Origin: Ettlia oleoabundans
Taxonomy: Eukaryota; Chlorophyta; Chlorophyceae; Chlamydomonadales
Assembly (NCBI GenBank): GCA_019693395.1
Contig: JAAMXP010000029.1
Coordinates: 24,237 to 88,236, forward strand
Direction: 5' to 3'
DNA length: 64,000 nt
Below the pieces are notes generated by a model. The model had not been told where the DNA came from. It worked only from the letters and a program-made list of their open reading frames with translations, and did no database searches. Of this stretch, positions 34,448 to 45,158 are shown piece after piece (within the stretch, counting starts at the first letter, position 1; each line of letters begins with the position of its first letter). Both the position numbers and the translations under genes were made by a program.

Positions 34448-36012
34448 TCAGGCTGATGTGGGTGCCTGCAGGAGCTCTGCAAAGGCTGCCTGCCAGTCCT
34501 CAGGTGGCTGCCCCGCACCAGAGCTGCTCAGCTGCAGAATCAGCGAGCCTGAAGCTGCATCCCGCTCAGCTGCCTCTGCCAGTGCCTTGGCGGCATCCTC
34601 TCGGCTTACCTGCCCCTGCGGCTGTGCGCCGGCTGCACCAAGGGGATTTCGGGCAAAATGGTGGGGATTATTGAGGGGTATGGCTGGATACTCGCTCAAT
34701 CTGGCCCGTATTCCAGAAGAGAGGCAGGCAGCAACAGGCAAGAAATGCTCGCTTGAGGCTGAGGGGCCGTTATCAACTTGCACACGGCAACTGCGCCCCA
34801 AACCACCAGCTCACCTGTGAGTGCCAGGCTGCTTGATCCGCCTGGCACGCCCGCCAAGCTGCCAACTTGAATGATAGTGTAGGGCAGGCCGCTGGCACGC
34901 AGCTGCTGCTCTCGAGAGGGGTCCCCAAGCGCCTGCTGCTCGCTGCTGGCAAACAGGCTGAAGCCTTTCTGCTGAGCGCCGGCTGACGACAGCAGCACGA
35001 TGTGCGGAAGCTTGGTGGCGGCCGCTGCAGGCAGCAGCGCTCCCAGCTTGCCGCAGCACACTGCGGTTCGAGCGCCCCGCAGCAGCTGGGTCACGGCTGC
35101 TCGGTCGCCGCTGTCGCCCTGCACCGCCTCAATGTAGGGCCCAAACCCTGCCTTTGCGGCGGCAGCATCCCTCACTAATGCCCGAATCTTAGTGCGGTTC
35201 AGGATCAGCTGCAGCACCACCTGCAGGGGCAACACGTTGGAGCGATATTAATGACGTACGGCCAAGCATAGGGGCAGTGTGGGGCAGTGTATCGGTGTCT
35301 GTGCCAGCTCCAAAGCAAAGAAACCCTGGCTGTTGCTGGCACAACAAATCTTTTGCATGCGTGGCTCTGCCTGCCCAATCATGCTGCGGTTGCAAATTTG
35401 CAAGTGCGACCTTGGAACTGTAGCCTACCTGCTCTGCCATGGGGCTGCTGTCGGCATCCAGCACAGCCACGTACTCCCGCACAGCTGCCTCCTCCTCTGC
35501 TGGCTCCTCCCCTCCTGGCCCCGCCTCCCGCCCATCTCGCGGCAGCACCTGCCCCTCTGCGCCATACCACTTGCGTAGCTTCTTGCCCGCATACCTGCAC
35601 TCAGAAGGACAGGCAGCGCCAGCCAATATAAGACCTGGAGGCAGAAGTAGAGGCGATGGCAAGGACGAGGCGCAAAAAGCTTCAACCGCACGACCAACGC
35701 CTGCGCAGCTAAGGAACCCCATGGACAACACCTAGCCAAGCACACCTCACTCATACAGCCATGCAACTCTGCTAAGTAACTTGAAGCAGCACAACGGGGT
35801 GAGACATTTGATAGCACCCACATGAAGTCCAGCAGCTCGTCCCCAAAGTTGCCGCCCTTTTCCGACGATACCGGCGGCGGGGCCCGCCGCTGGCGCACGC
35901 CAGCCCTGGCCGGAGCATTCCCGCCCAAGGATCCCCTAGGGGCATGCGCTGCAAGACTGCCGACTGCAACCCCGCCAAAAGGGGCTGCGAAGGAGGCTGG
36001 GTGAGGCACCAT
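34448..36012 (-). CDS. NmrA/TIC62-like NAD(P)-binding-fold protein, plastid, degenerate cofactor motif
   Basis: 315 residues in four exons (36012-35822, 35594-35429, 35220-34815, 34632-34448), GT-AG, in frame (948 nt). The N-terminus (MVPHPASFAAPFGGVAVGSL, then Arg/Pro-rich to VSSEKGGNFGDELLDFM) resembles a transit peptide. The central part has the atypical short-chain dehydrogenase layout: a first strand, helix QVVLQLILNRTKIRALVRD, VQGDSGD then LLRGARTAVCC, HIVLLSSAGAQ, and ASGLPYTIIQVGSLAGVPGG. At the expected glycine-rich loop (GATGxxG) the protein reads LDADSSPMAEQ, with no glycine. It may bind a ligand differently or act as a scaffold. It is divergent with QCR9 across 272 bp. Fold confident, function unknown. 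Confidence 0.78.
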
Positions 36013-36284
36013 TCCGGTGACAAGAGGGCCTCTTTTCGCGAGTTTCTGTGCTGCACGAAATTTAGAGCGTGAACTGCTGCCCGATCGGCTCGACAGGGAG
36101 CCCTCTCAACTCGAGGTACGGTGCACTCTTGTACTGCTCTCGCCCCTCTCGGCTCTGATGTGATGGCCGAAGACGTGTGTGATCCAGCTTTATTCTGTGT
36201 TGCGTCTCGCCTGAGTCCAGCAACAGTACGCACCGCTGCGCTGGAAGCCCAACCCAACACTGAAAGAGCGGCGGACGAAGCACC
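36013..36284. promoter_or_regulatory. Bidirectional promoter, NmrA-like gene and QCR9
   Basis: Only 272 bp separate the two divergent start codons, so both promoters and leaders must lie here. No TATA box was recognised. Confidence 0.5.
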
Positions 36285-36811
36285 ATGGGTCTGGGGGACT
36301 TTTTCTACAACGTGCGTTCACCCGCCGCCCCCGCCAGCCTCACCCTTCTTCCATCCCTCCTGAACTCGCTGCCCCTGTCTCATTTTGCAGACATTCGTCC
36401 GCCGGAATAGTGTATACGTTGCGACGATTATCGTGGGAGCGTTTGCCGGCGAGAAGGTGAGCCGCACTTCAGGCTGACGGCAGCAGACACCAGGCGGCAG
36501 CACGGCCAGGCCGGCGTGTCACCTCCCCCTCTGCTTGGGCTCCTGTTGTGCAATATACCTACAGGCGTTTCACCCGCATAATGCAGGTGGTTCATGCCAT
36601 TGGTGACAGCTTGTGGGAGTCAAACAACCAGGGGGTGAGCTGGGCTGCACCCCGCTGCTACCAAATTTGGCCTGGCCTTTGTGTGGTTGCTTGCCTGCTG
36701 ATCTCCTCTTGGTGTCACCTGCCCTGCCTGGCTGTTTAAATGTTTCCTGCTGTATCATTGCTGTAAATGCAGAAGCTGTTCAAGCACATGAACCTTGAGA
36801 AGGCAGACTGA
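36285..36811 (+). CDS. QCR9: Cytochrome bc1 complex subunit 9 (QCR9/UQCR10 family)
   Basis: Small accessory subunit of mitochondrial complex III, 59 residues in four tiny exons (36285-36311, 36391-36456, 36587-36634, 36773-36811; 180 nt, in frame). The product begins MGLGDFFYNTFVRRNSVYVA and continues with a single membrane helix (TIIVGAFAGEKVVHAIGDSL) and a short WESNNQGKLFKHM tail. Family hallmarks are the N-terminal Y-x3-RRNS, the helix with G-x3-GE, and W-x3-N-x-GK before the C-terminus. Length matches the family (about 55-65). Confidence 0.9.
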
Positions 36812-37601
36812 TGTAGCTGGCAGAGGTGCACATTGCACATGTTGTATTCCTCTAGGACAGTTGGCTGTGTCACGGGAAGCTTGTTACGATCGAAACAATT
36901 TTTGAGGTTGATAGCAGCTGCCAGATTGGTGTCTCACGTTTAGTGGCTGTTCTGGGCGTTGCGCAGAAGAAGAAGGGATCTGGTCACGTTCCAGTGAGGC
37001 CTGGGTGCAGCTGCACATGACCCTTGCTGTTGAGACACAGCACGAAACTGTAATGCAACACCACTTCCAAGCATTGGATGTGAGTCACAGGGTGCAGGAG
37101 CTTGGTCATATGAGTAAACAGTGGACAGATGTCAATGTGATATCTCCCTCCGGCCTGCCGCTTGTCCGCTCGACAAAGCCCTGTTCTCAGGTTACTTGAC
37201 CTTCCCCATTTTGGCTGGAATTTTCTCTATTACCATGTCGCTCCAAAACAATTTCTAGGTAAGTTAAGGTAGCAGCAGACTGAATCAATGGCTCAAATGT
37301 AGGAAGGTTTTATGAAGCTAGCCGTTGAGCACCTCCTGGCTCGCCTGGTGCTGGCCTGTTACATTACAGCGAGTCTAAACGTGGCCTAGCCCATGAGCGG
37401 GGGCATGCAAGTATGCACAAGTCGGGCACAATGATGCGAACGCAAAGGCGCCGGTGCATGTGTGTAGCGCTGGGACAGATGTGGGTGGCTTGGGGGTTAT
37501 AGGGCTGGGTTGGGAAGGATGCATGCATGGTGATGGCTCAGAACCAGATCAGTACAGCTACTACTACTGCTAAACGCTGGCAATGCACAGGTGCACACCG
37601 A
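36812..37601. other. Convergent intergenic region after QCR9
   Basis: About 790 bp between QCR9 and the cysteine-rich gene, which converge. A TGTAA at 37049-37053 could be the QCR9 poly(A) signal. No coding exon supported. Confidence 0.4.
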
Positions 37602-38352
37602 TTATACAGTGCAGGAGCCTGCGCACGACCAGTGTGCGCAGCAGTCATCGTCACTGGAGCACTCAATGTAGGCAAAGTCTTGGGAACGGCCACGGCTTGA
37701 GTAGCACCACTCATTGAGGCTCAGCAAGGAGTCCCTGATTGAGCGGCATTTGACCCAGCAGTAGCCCTTGTGGCAGCCCCAGTGTTCGCCCTTGGTGGTG
37801 AGCAGGTCCATGTCGCGTCAGTTGCCTTCCGGGAGGTCGCATCACAGCTGCAGCCATCCCCCGCTGGTCCAGTGATCTTGCAAACAGGGCACGTGACCTG
37901 GAGCAGCTTGCGAGCTGCAAACATGGGAGGCGGGGGCAGGGAAGACAGCTCGGTGCGCAACAGTGTCGGGATGCCACAGGGGAGCCCAGAGTCGATGGTC
38001 AACTGATGCACCACACCCATCTGAAGCGTGAACTCCGACCCCCCAGGCTGTCAGGGCCAGCAGCCTTGGATGAACAACCGCTTGAGTGCCAAAACCCTAA
38101 CTCCACAGGCTGTCGGGCCGGCAGCGCAGCCTTGGATGCGCCCACCCAAGTGTCAACCTCCAGGTTGTCAGGCGGCAGCCTTGGATGAACAGGTTCCAAG
38201 CAGTTGTTCCACCACTTGCCGTCGCACGCACCTGAGGGGTCGCTCGAGCGCGGGGACTGGTCCTTCTGCACTAGGCGCGCTGCCTCGGCGGCACACGTCA
38301 GTACAAGCATCAAGCACAGCACCCCGAGCTCCTTGTTGCGAAAGGTCATCAT
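37602..38352 (-). CDS. Small secreted cysteine-rich protein
   Basis: Exon 1 (38352-38232) starts MMTFRNKELGVLCLMLVLTC, a clear signal peptide ending near AEAA, then a short hydrophilic stretch. The last exon (to 37602) encodes a compact domain with nine cysteines: GCHKGYCWVKC, then EWCYS, then ECSSDDDCCAHWSCAGSC, spacing C-x4-C-x3-C-x13-C-x14-C-x5-CC-x4-C-x3-C. A model that keeps phase joins exon 1 (phase 1) to a 17-nt micro-exon near 37930 (acceptor TTTGCAG, donor CAG-GTCACG) and then to GEHWGCHKGYC through an AAG acceptor near 37790. A stop lies directly upstream of the cysteine domain in its own frame, so it must be spliced onto something. The middle of the model is uncertain. I do not recognise the family. 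Confidence 0.5.
38045..38192. repeat. Three-unit imperfect minisatellite in the cysteine-rich gene
   Basis: Three copies of a core like CAGGCTGTCAGGGC...CAGCCTTGGATG at about 38045-38077, 38107-38140 and 38161-38192, period about 55-60 bp. In the proposed model they lie in the first intron. Confidence 0.75.
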
Positions 38353-39421
38353 TATTCCGAGATGCTTGAAATGAGTATCGCTTGAGTCTCGCTTGATGGC
38401 TAAGTGCTGCTCAAGAGTAGCAGATGAAGGGCGACCGCGGTGCTAGAAGCGGTGTTGCGAGAGCTTCCTTCACCTTCGCGACACTCGGATCAATAAGTTG
38501 TTGTCGATGTGAGGGAAGGTGCAAACACGTCGCGCAGGACAGAGCAGCCGCTTCCCTGCCTTGTCACCGCCTTGTCACCGGCGCAGCTACCAGCTCTCAC
38601 TGCCATCTACCTGGGTGGCGCTTTACCCATGATACAGGTTTTGCGGCAAAAGTCAGGCGCTCCCCTTGGCGGCAGAAAGCTGCTTTGCTGGCAGTTGACA
38701 GGAGTTTGTTGGTTGATCAAGCTAAGAATCGACCTGTAGTGGGTAGAAGTTACCGTTCAGCACTGCAGGCCTGTTCAAGGCCGTGCCTGCAGCCGCTTGA
38801 AGCCACAGACGCAAAATTTAGATGCTCTGAAAGCCTGAAGCTCACCGTTTTGCAGTCAGGCTTGGGTTCTCACGTCTGTTCTCAGAAGTATCATGCAAGG
38901 CTGCCACCAGCAGCAAACTGACGTCCATACACAGGGAGACGGCAGCAGCAGCGGTGGCACGGGGGTAGTGATAGCGGCGGCCAATGGCATCTTGGTGGGT
39001 GTTGTTGGGATGGGTGGCGGGTGTTGGTGGAGTGGTGTGTGGGTGTGTTGTTGAGGGGTCACAACGAGCGTACTCGTCGACATAGACGCATGTGCCTAGA
39101 GCATCACGGACGATGCTGCAGCTATGTTGCATGCATTGGGCTGTCATGCCAGGGCCCTAGGGAATATCCCCATGCAACTGCAAATGGCGTGCTGCGAGAT
39201 TGTTTTACACAATGTGCAAAGTAACAAAACACAAAGCAGGAAACAGCGCTGACCATGCTTTGATACATGCTCAGCTAGGAGAAGGGTGAGGAGGTGGCGA
39301 GGCACTTGTGTGCCCTGCAAGAACTGTTTGGATCACGCTGCTACCCGATACAGGCACCAGGTTCGTGTTTCGGCAGCCAAACCACAGCATAAGGTACATT
39401 GGAAGTTGTACTTGGCGCACT
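38353..39421. other. Intergenic: upstream of cysteine-rich gene, downstream of EB1
   Basis: Both neighbours are on the minus strand. A TTACA at 39205-39209 gives TGTAA on the EB1 strand, about 215 nt past its stop, a likely poly(A) signal. No other feature supported. Confidence 0.45.
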
Positions 39422-41660
39422 TCACTCTGTGGCTACCTCTGCTGCAGGCTGCTCAAAGGTTGCACCATACACCTGCTGCGCCTCCATCATTGCCTCCCTA
39501 GCCTCCGCTGCATCGGACAGAGCGCGGTGTTGAGAGAGTGAGGCACAAAGCGGAGCAGGCAACCCAGGTAATGCTGGCATGATGCGTAACTACACCGTCC
39601 CCACCCGTACTCAGCAACCCAGGCACCACAAACGCTACCCGGCCAGTCCCACCTGAGTCTGCTGCATACAAAATCTTCTCCACGATGCGAATGGCAGGAA
39701 TTTCCTGCAACGCAGCCCAAAACACACACAGCCAAAACGTCTGCAAAGTGCGCAACGCATTCCCCCCACCTGGCAACCAGCGTTTGCCCCACGGTCCTGT
39801 AAAGCCCTAAGAGGACAACACATGCAGGCTGCTGGGAAGATATCATGTGCAGGCATGGACATGTTGTGTTTGCCGCCACAGTAATTTGCGTGATGGCGGA
39901 GGCTCCCTTGCCTGCAGCTCTGGCGCCTGGCACAGGATCTCAATGTCCCGCAGCTTCTCAAAGTAAAAGTCACGCTCGCGCTCCGCTGTCTCCACCTTGA
40001 GCTTCAGCTCCGTGTTCTACAGCAAGCGGGGTGAGGAAAGCAAGTCCACAGCTTATGCCAAGCTTATGTCCACAACAACGAAAATGGATATGTACCCTTA
40101 CAGCAGCTCCTAGTAATACCAGCAAGCAGCGTGCACAGCATGTAACAGTGATGCCGACACCTGTTGATGATCTGGCATACTGGCACCTGGCAGTGGCAGG
40201 GAAGCAAGCATTCAAGCACAGGGATTCATACCTGCCCCCGCAGGCCATCTGCCTCCTGCTGCATCGCCTCCAGCTGCTCTAGTGAGGCGCTGCTGGCCCG
40301 GCTGCCTGCTCCTGAACCAGGCAAAGATTTGCCAGGGCCCCGAGCCAGCGGCACCTTGCCAACTGGCACCGTGCGTGGCGCCGCGGGCGCTGGACCACGG
40401 CGCACAGCAGGGATGGTGGTCAATTGCGCTGCGGAACTGCCCAAGGAGACCTGTATGTAGCATTGGTAAGGGGTGGATGCTCTGGTCAACTGATGCAGCA
40501 GGCCCGCACGCTGGCTGCCAACACTTTCCCTGAGCCAAGTTTGCAAGCTGGCCACCCCGCAACATGTTGCAAGCAAAATAGACATCGCCAGTAAGCAGGC
40601 GGCCTCCGTATAGCTGTGCATTAACGACATCCTCCATCACTACCCAGCCGCAGCGTACCTTCTTCCAGTCGCCTGAGCGGCACAGCTGGCGGCGAGCGAT
40701 GGGGTCATAGTCCTCGATGGGCAGGCCCCCGGTGACCTGCTGCCAATAGCCATAGAACCACTGCATGAACTCATTGTTGTCCTGCATCTTGCCCTTGCTG
40801 AGAGCAGTGGGGTTGAACACCTGCAGGCGCACCGGTGGGTGAGCATATGGGTGAGTCAGCAGGGTCAGGGACGCCTGGTCGTGCCGAAGCAAGGCAGGCG
40901 AGCAAGGCGGGCGAGCGAGTAAGAAAGGCTCGCTGCCTTAAAGATCACTCAGGATGGGTGTACCAGCTATATGCTGTTGAACAAACATCCCGCAGGCTAC
41001 CATGCAGCAGCCTGCCACCTGCACTGCCACCGACTGAGCTCCCGCCACCACCACCTAATCCCTTGCATGCAGCGAATGCCCCCGCTGATAACGTGACAGC
41101 ACCCGCCTTGTCAATGTTGCACTCTGTGAACGCCTTTTGCAGCTCCTTGTAATTCCGCACGAATTCGTAGTCGTTCTTCAGGTTGAAATCGACCTTGCTC
41201 ATGTTGATCACATGGGGATGCAGCGCATCCATGAGCTGGCACGCCACGGCACCGCTACAAGTCTGCAGGCCGGTAGCAGGGGCATGGATAACAAGCAGGA
41301 TGCCAGGGCAGCATGTGATTGCCTGTATGTGTGCAAAACGCCGCCCAATCAGCAACACAGGGCGAAATAGGAGTGATATGCGTCAAGGCAGCAGCCGGCC
41401 GGTCACGCAGGCGGCAGCGACGGCTGCGTCGGCAGCCGGCGACAGCCCGCAGCGCACTCACGTCCTCAACGCGCTCCAGACGCAGCTGCAGCGCGTTGTT
41501 GAGCCAGCTGAGCAGCGTCTGCTTGCCCACGAAGTTGTTTTCTGCAAAAGGGCAAGCGGAATGAGCGAAATTGGTCACCGGGGAGTGGACGGTGCCGTTT
41601 CACCTGGTGCTGCGCTGTTTGGCCCTCCCGATCACCTGACATCATTCCGCGACTCGCCAT
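39422..41660 (-). CDS. EB1: Microtubule plus-end protein EB1 (MAPRE family)
   Basis: 294 residues in eight exons: 41660-41636, 41541-41462, 41262-41107, 40820-40659, 40450-40232, 40016-39912, 39704-39653, 39507-39422 (885 nt, in frame). The N-terminal calponin-homology domain is complete: NNFVGKQTLLSWLN, CSGAVACQLMDALHPHVINM, FVRNYKELQKAF, then LSKGKMQDNNEFMQWFYGYW. A Pro/Ala/Arg-rich linker follows (about 130-195), then a coiled coil and EB-homology motif: NTELKLKVETAERERDFYFE, KLRDIEILCQ, IRIVEKILYAAD. The tail ends acidic (AEVATE) without the animal EEY/F motif. Two introns start with GC: after AAG at 41107 (GCGGGT), where only the GC donor restores EB1 length and frame, and after CAG at 39912 (GCAAGG). 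EB1 tracks growing microtubule ends and recruits partners. Confidence 0.93.
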
Positions 41661-41964
41661 TGTGTGCCTGTGCGGTGCCCGCGCTTCAAATCCCCTTGTC
41701 AGTTTCTAGTTAACGCCTGCTGTAGGGTGCACCTCCTGCCTTTCCAGATGCACAGAATGCCGTTGGCAGGGCTGACAGGGTGGGGATGAGAGTTTGGTGT
41801 GACGTGGCGGACCTGCTGTGCCCTTTGCACAGCAGCCCCTCCATCTGCTATCACAACCATTGCTTTTCAAAAGCTACGTTACGTTACGTTTCAGTCACAT
41901 CATTGACGCAACCGCCGTCTAGCCTGGCAAAAGTCGGCACTCATCTGGCGGCTGTGCTAGCAAT
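41661..41964. promoter_or_regulatory. Divergent promoter, EB1 and ADP/ATP carrier
   Basis: 304 bp between divergent start codons. It contains a direct TACGT repeat (TACGTTACGTTACGTTT, about 41873-41890) whose ACGT core resembles bZIP binding sites. Function inferred only. Confidence 0.4.
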
Positions 41965-44391
41965 ATGCCAGGCTCCCGCTCGTGCCAACTAGTTGCATCA
42001 GCCAGCGTTTCTCTGCCTGAGACAAGCACACCCCGGCAATATTGGGCCGCGATGCAAACGCAGCCAGTGTTCGAGCTTGGGGAAGCGGCCACAGTGAACC
42101 GCCTCTCCCCTTCTTACTTAGCCACCCACAAGCCCGTGGCGCTGCTGGCCTTGGTGCCCAAGGCCGCGGTGCTGTTCAGCGCAGGGGCGGTGTCCGGCGC
42201 CGTGGCCAAGACGCTTACGGCGCCGCTGGACCGTGTCAAGGTGCAGTAGCTGGCCCGTCGTAGCTGGTCGTTGGGCTTTTTTACTGCCTGTTGGTTCATG
42301 GAGCAACACGGTATTATCGAACGCAGTATGGTTGGCGGTGCCGCCGCCACCCTTTGCGGTTGCCGCTGATGCGCCTGCCGCCATTCATTGCCTGCAGATT
42401 TTGCTGCAAGTTAAGGGCGGCCTGCAGAAGGGCGCGATTGCAGAGGCCGCAACCAAAGGCAACTTGGTGCAGGCTTTCCTGGCAATTGGCAGGGAGGAGG
42501 GGCTGATGGGTTACTGGAAGGGCAACCTGCCACAGGTACGGGGCTAACCTGGTGGCCGCCGCAGGCACAACTGGTCCGCATGCCTGTATGCATGGTTTTC
42601 GCGGACGCGGCCCTTCGTCCTGCGATTGCTTGATGTGAGCTCTGGCATGCATAATAGGAAGTCCACCATGTCGGCATAGGGTGTCGCCCCTAAGGTGCCA
42701 AAGTTGGCGCCTGGTCTGCGGGTTGAGCTTGCCACACACCCGCTTGGCCTCTTGCCTCTCGCCGCCACCATTGCAGGTCCTGCGGGTGGTTCCCTACAGT
42801 GCAGCGCAACTCTGTTCGTACGAAATGTTCAAGAAACTGTTCCAAGACGACGAGGGCAATCTGACGGTGCAGCGACGGCTTGCGGCAGGCGCATGTGCCG
42901 GCATGACTGCAACGCTGGTAAGCTCGCCTGCTTGCCAGGTAGCCAGCAGTGCAGGCATGAGGAAAGTTGGCAAAGGACTGCAAGGAGGCTTGCAGCATGG
43001 TGCTGTGGCCGGCTGGTTTGCATACGGGGGACCGCACCCCATTAATCAGGAGTCATCCAACTGACTGCTGGCCAACACTTCATCCCTGAATGCTTCCCTG
43101 CCATGTCGACAAGCACCGACCCTGCATGCCCGGGCTGCCCGCCCGTCCTCATGCAGCTCACATATCCCCTCGACACGCTGCGGCTGCGGCTGGCGGTTGA
43201 TCCCAAGCTGCGCGGCGTGGGCGGTGCCATTAGCGTGCTGCTCAAGGAGGGCAGCGGCGCCGCTTTCTACCGCGGCCTGGGCGCATCCATGCTGGGTCAG
43301 TGCTGGCTGCAGTCCGTTGGAAAGGAAAAGCGCTTGTGCTGTGCAGCCAGGCAGGCAGCCAGGACTCCAGCCTGCACCTATCACAGGGTTGGGTTGTGGA
43401 TATCAAGCACTGCAGCTGGTGCTGGGCTGTTGGGCGCCCCAGTGATGCAGTGGTGTGCTTGTGCTGGCTGGCGCAGGCTCTGCTGGACTTGATGCACCAC
43501 CCCCATTGCCTACAATTGCGCGCCTGCCATTCACTCCGCGCCCTGCTTCCATCTGCCATCCCTGCCTGCTGCCATGCAGGCATCGGTCCCTACATGGCGC
43601 TTGAGCTGTCTAGCTACGATCTGCTGCCACAAAGCCTGCCCTCCTTTACGCGCGGCTTTGCTGCTGCCCTGATCGCCACTGTCTCCTGCTACCCTCTAGA
43701 CACAGTTCGTCGTACCATTCAGCTGCAGGCAAGCAGGCAGCAGCACCTACACGCAAGCTTTCTGCCTGCTACTGTGCGACTTGTATGCGCGTGTGTTGGC
43801 AGTCTCGACAGGTGGACTTTTGCAGTTGAACAGCCCACGCGCACACCATGGCACATCCAGTTATGTTGCTACTGCCTTGCAGGCGGGACGGTCGGTGGCC
43901 TGGCACACAGCGGCATCCACCATATTGCGGGACGACGGCATTGGCGGGCTGTACCGCGGCTTTGTGCCCAACGCTCTCAAGAACCTTCCAAACAAGGGTG
44001 AGTCGAACTGATGTCAGCCATTTCCAGCCCCCCTGGTGTCTACTGCGGGTATAAGTTTCCTCCTGTCGTTGATCATCGACGATCCTGCCCCGGCGCTGTG
44101 TGGCAGCAACGCCAGGCAGGCACTCCTTGTGATCATGCCACCCGTGCGGGAAACCATGTGTGTGGTGCCCCCTGCCTGTCGGTGGCATTTTTGCATGCAG
44201 GAGTGAAGCTGTCAGTGTTTGATGGCGCCAAGAAATTGCTTGCAAAGGCAGAACAGGCGTATGACGACGAGTGTATCGCAGCAGGGGTGGCACCTCCAAA
44301 GCGTGAGGAGTGGCGGCCGGCTGGTGCCCGAAATGGCGCTCGAAATGGCAGCAGCGGCAAGGTTGCCTCGCAGCCGAAGCAGCCTGCATGA
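41965..44391 (+). CDS. Mitochondrial-carrier-family protein, thylakoid/envelope ADP/ATP carrier type
   Basis: 382 residues in seven exons: 41965-42240, 42398-42535, 42777-42917, 43157-43295, 43580-43728, 43883-43997, 44201-44391 (1149 nt, in frame). It has three tandem carrier repeats, each with the Px[DE]xx[KR] signature: APLDRVK, YPLDTLRLR and YPLDTVRR. Best resemblance is the plant TAAC group: KTLTAPLDRVKILLQ, RVVPYSAAQLCSYEMFKKLF, and especially GLYRGFVPNALKNLPNKGVK. TAAC exchanges ATP and ADP across thylakoid or envelope membranes. The C-terminal tail is hydrophilic. The fifth intron starts with GC (CAG then GCAAGC). A second in-frame ATG at 42052 is an alternative start; the longer one is preferred because the extra 29 residues could be targeting sequence. 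Confidence 0.87.
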
Positions 44392-45158
44392 AAGTGAGCG
44401 CCGAGTGCACCAAGCGACAAGTGAGCTGGAGCAGTCCGCGCAAGTGAGCGCCAGACCCCTTCCTTCTGCAAGCCACTCCAGCCATCACGCTTATGCTGGG
44501 CGAACTCCTTGCCGATAGGGAATTTCCTCTTTGACCGCATTGTTTTAGATAAAAAGCACTAGCCCCTGCTTTTGACCCGGCTTTCATTATGTGGGTGGCT
44601 GCGCCATTGCCGATTTTCCTACCTAGACGGCCCGCTTCACCCGCTAGCGGCCTAACATAGGCCAGACTCGCTCCCCTCTCTCAAGGCAGTTCGGCAAAAG
44701 TGCCTGCCGGCTACCAAGCAGTCTTCCCTGTGCTCTCACCACCCTCCTTCCGCTGTAGGCTGCCTCTTTTTGTCGCCCTTCTCTGCTGCGAAAGGTCTTA
44801 TGCTGTGTCCGTCAATTGCCTGCCTGTCTGTACCCAGGTCCAGTCGTGTTCCCCCTGCCTGCACCTTCTGCGCTTCTTGGCACCCGCCCTTACGCTCCCT
44901 TGTTCAAATCAGCACTGCTGCTTTCTTCTGACCCTGCGATCATCACTCCAACCACCAATCTTTCTTTTTTTTCACAATTCAACCAGCTTTTTGTGACAAA
45001 CAATCATGCTTTTTGAGACCAATACATGGTATTGCATTGACATTCCCTGTGCAACACAATGAGCAACCACATGGTTGGTCCCTTACCAATGGTGGCAAAG
45101 ATTTGCAGTGCAGGTTCGACATTGCAGCAGCGTCGACGGTAGCGTCGCGGGATTACCG
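44392..45158. other. Convergent intergenic region, carrier gene and plastid membrane protein
   Basis: About 770 bp between two convergent genes, pyrimidine-rich in the middle (44700-44960). No gene, RNA or repeat supported. Confidence 0.45.
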
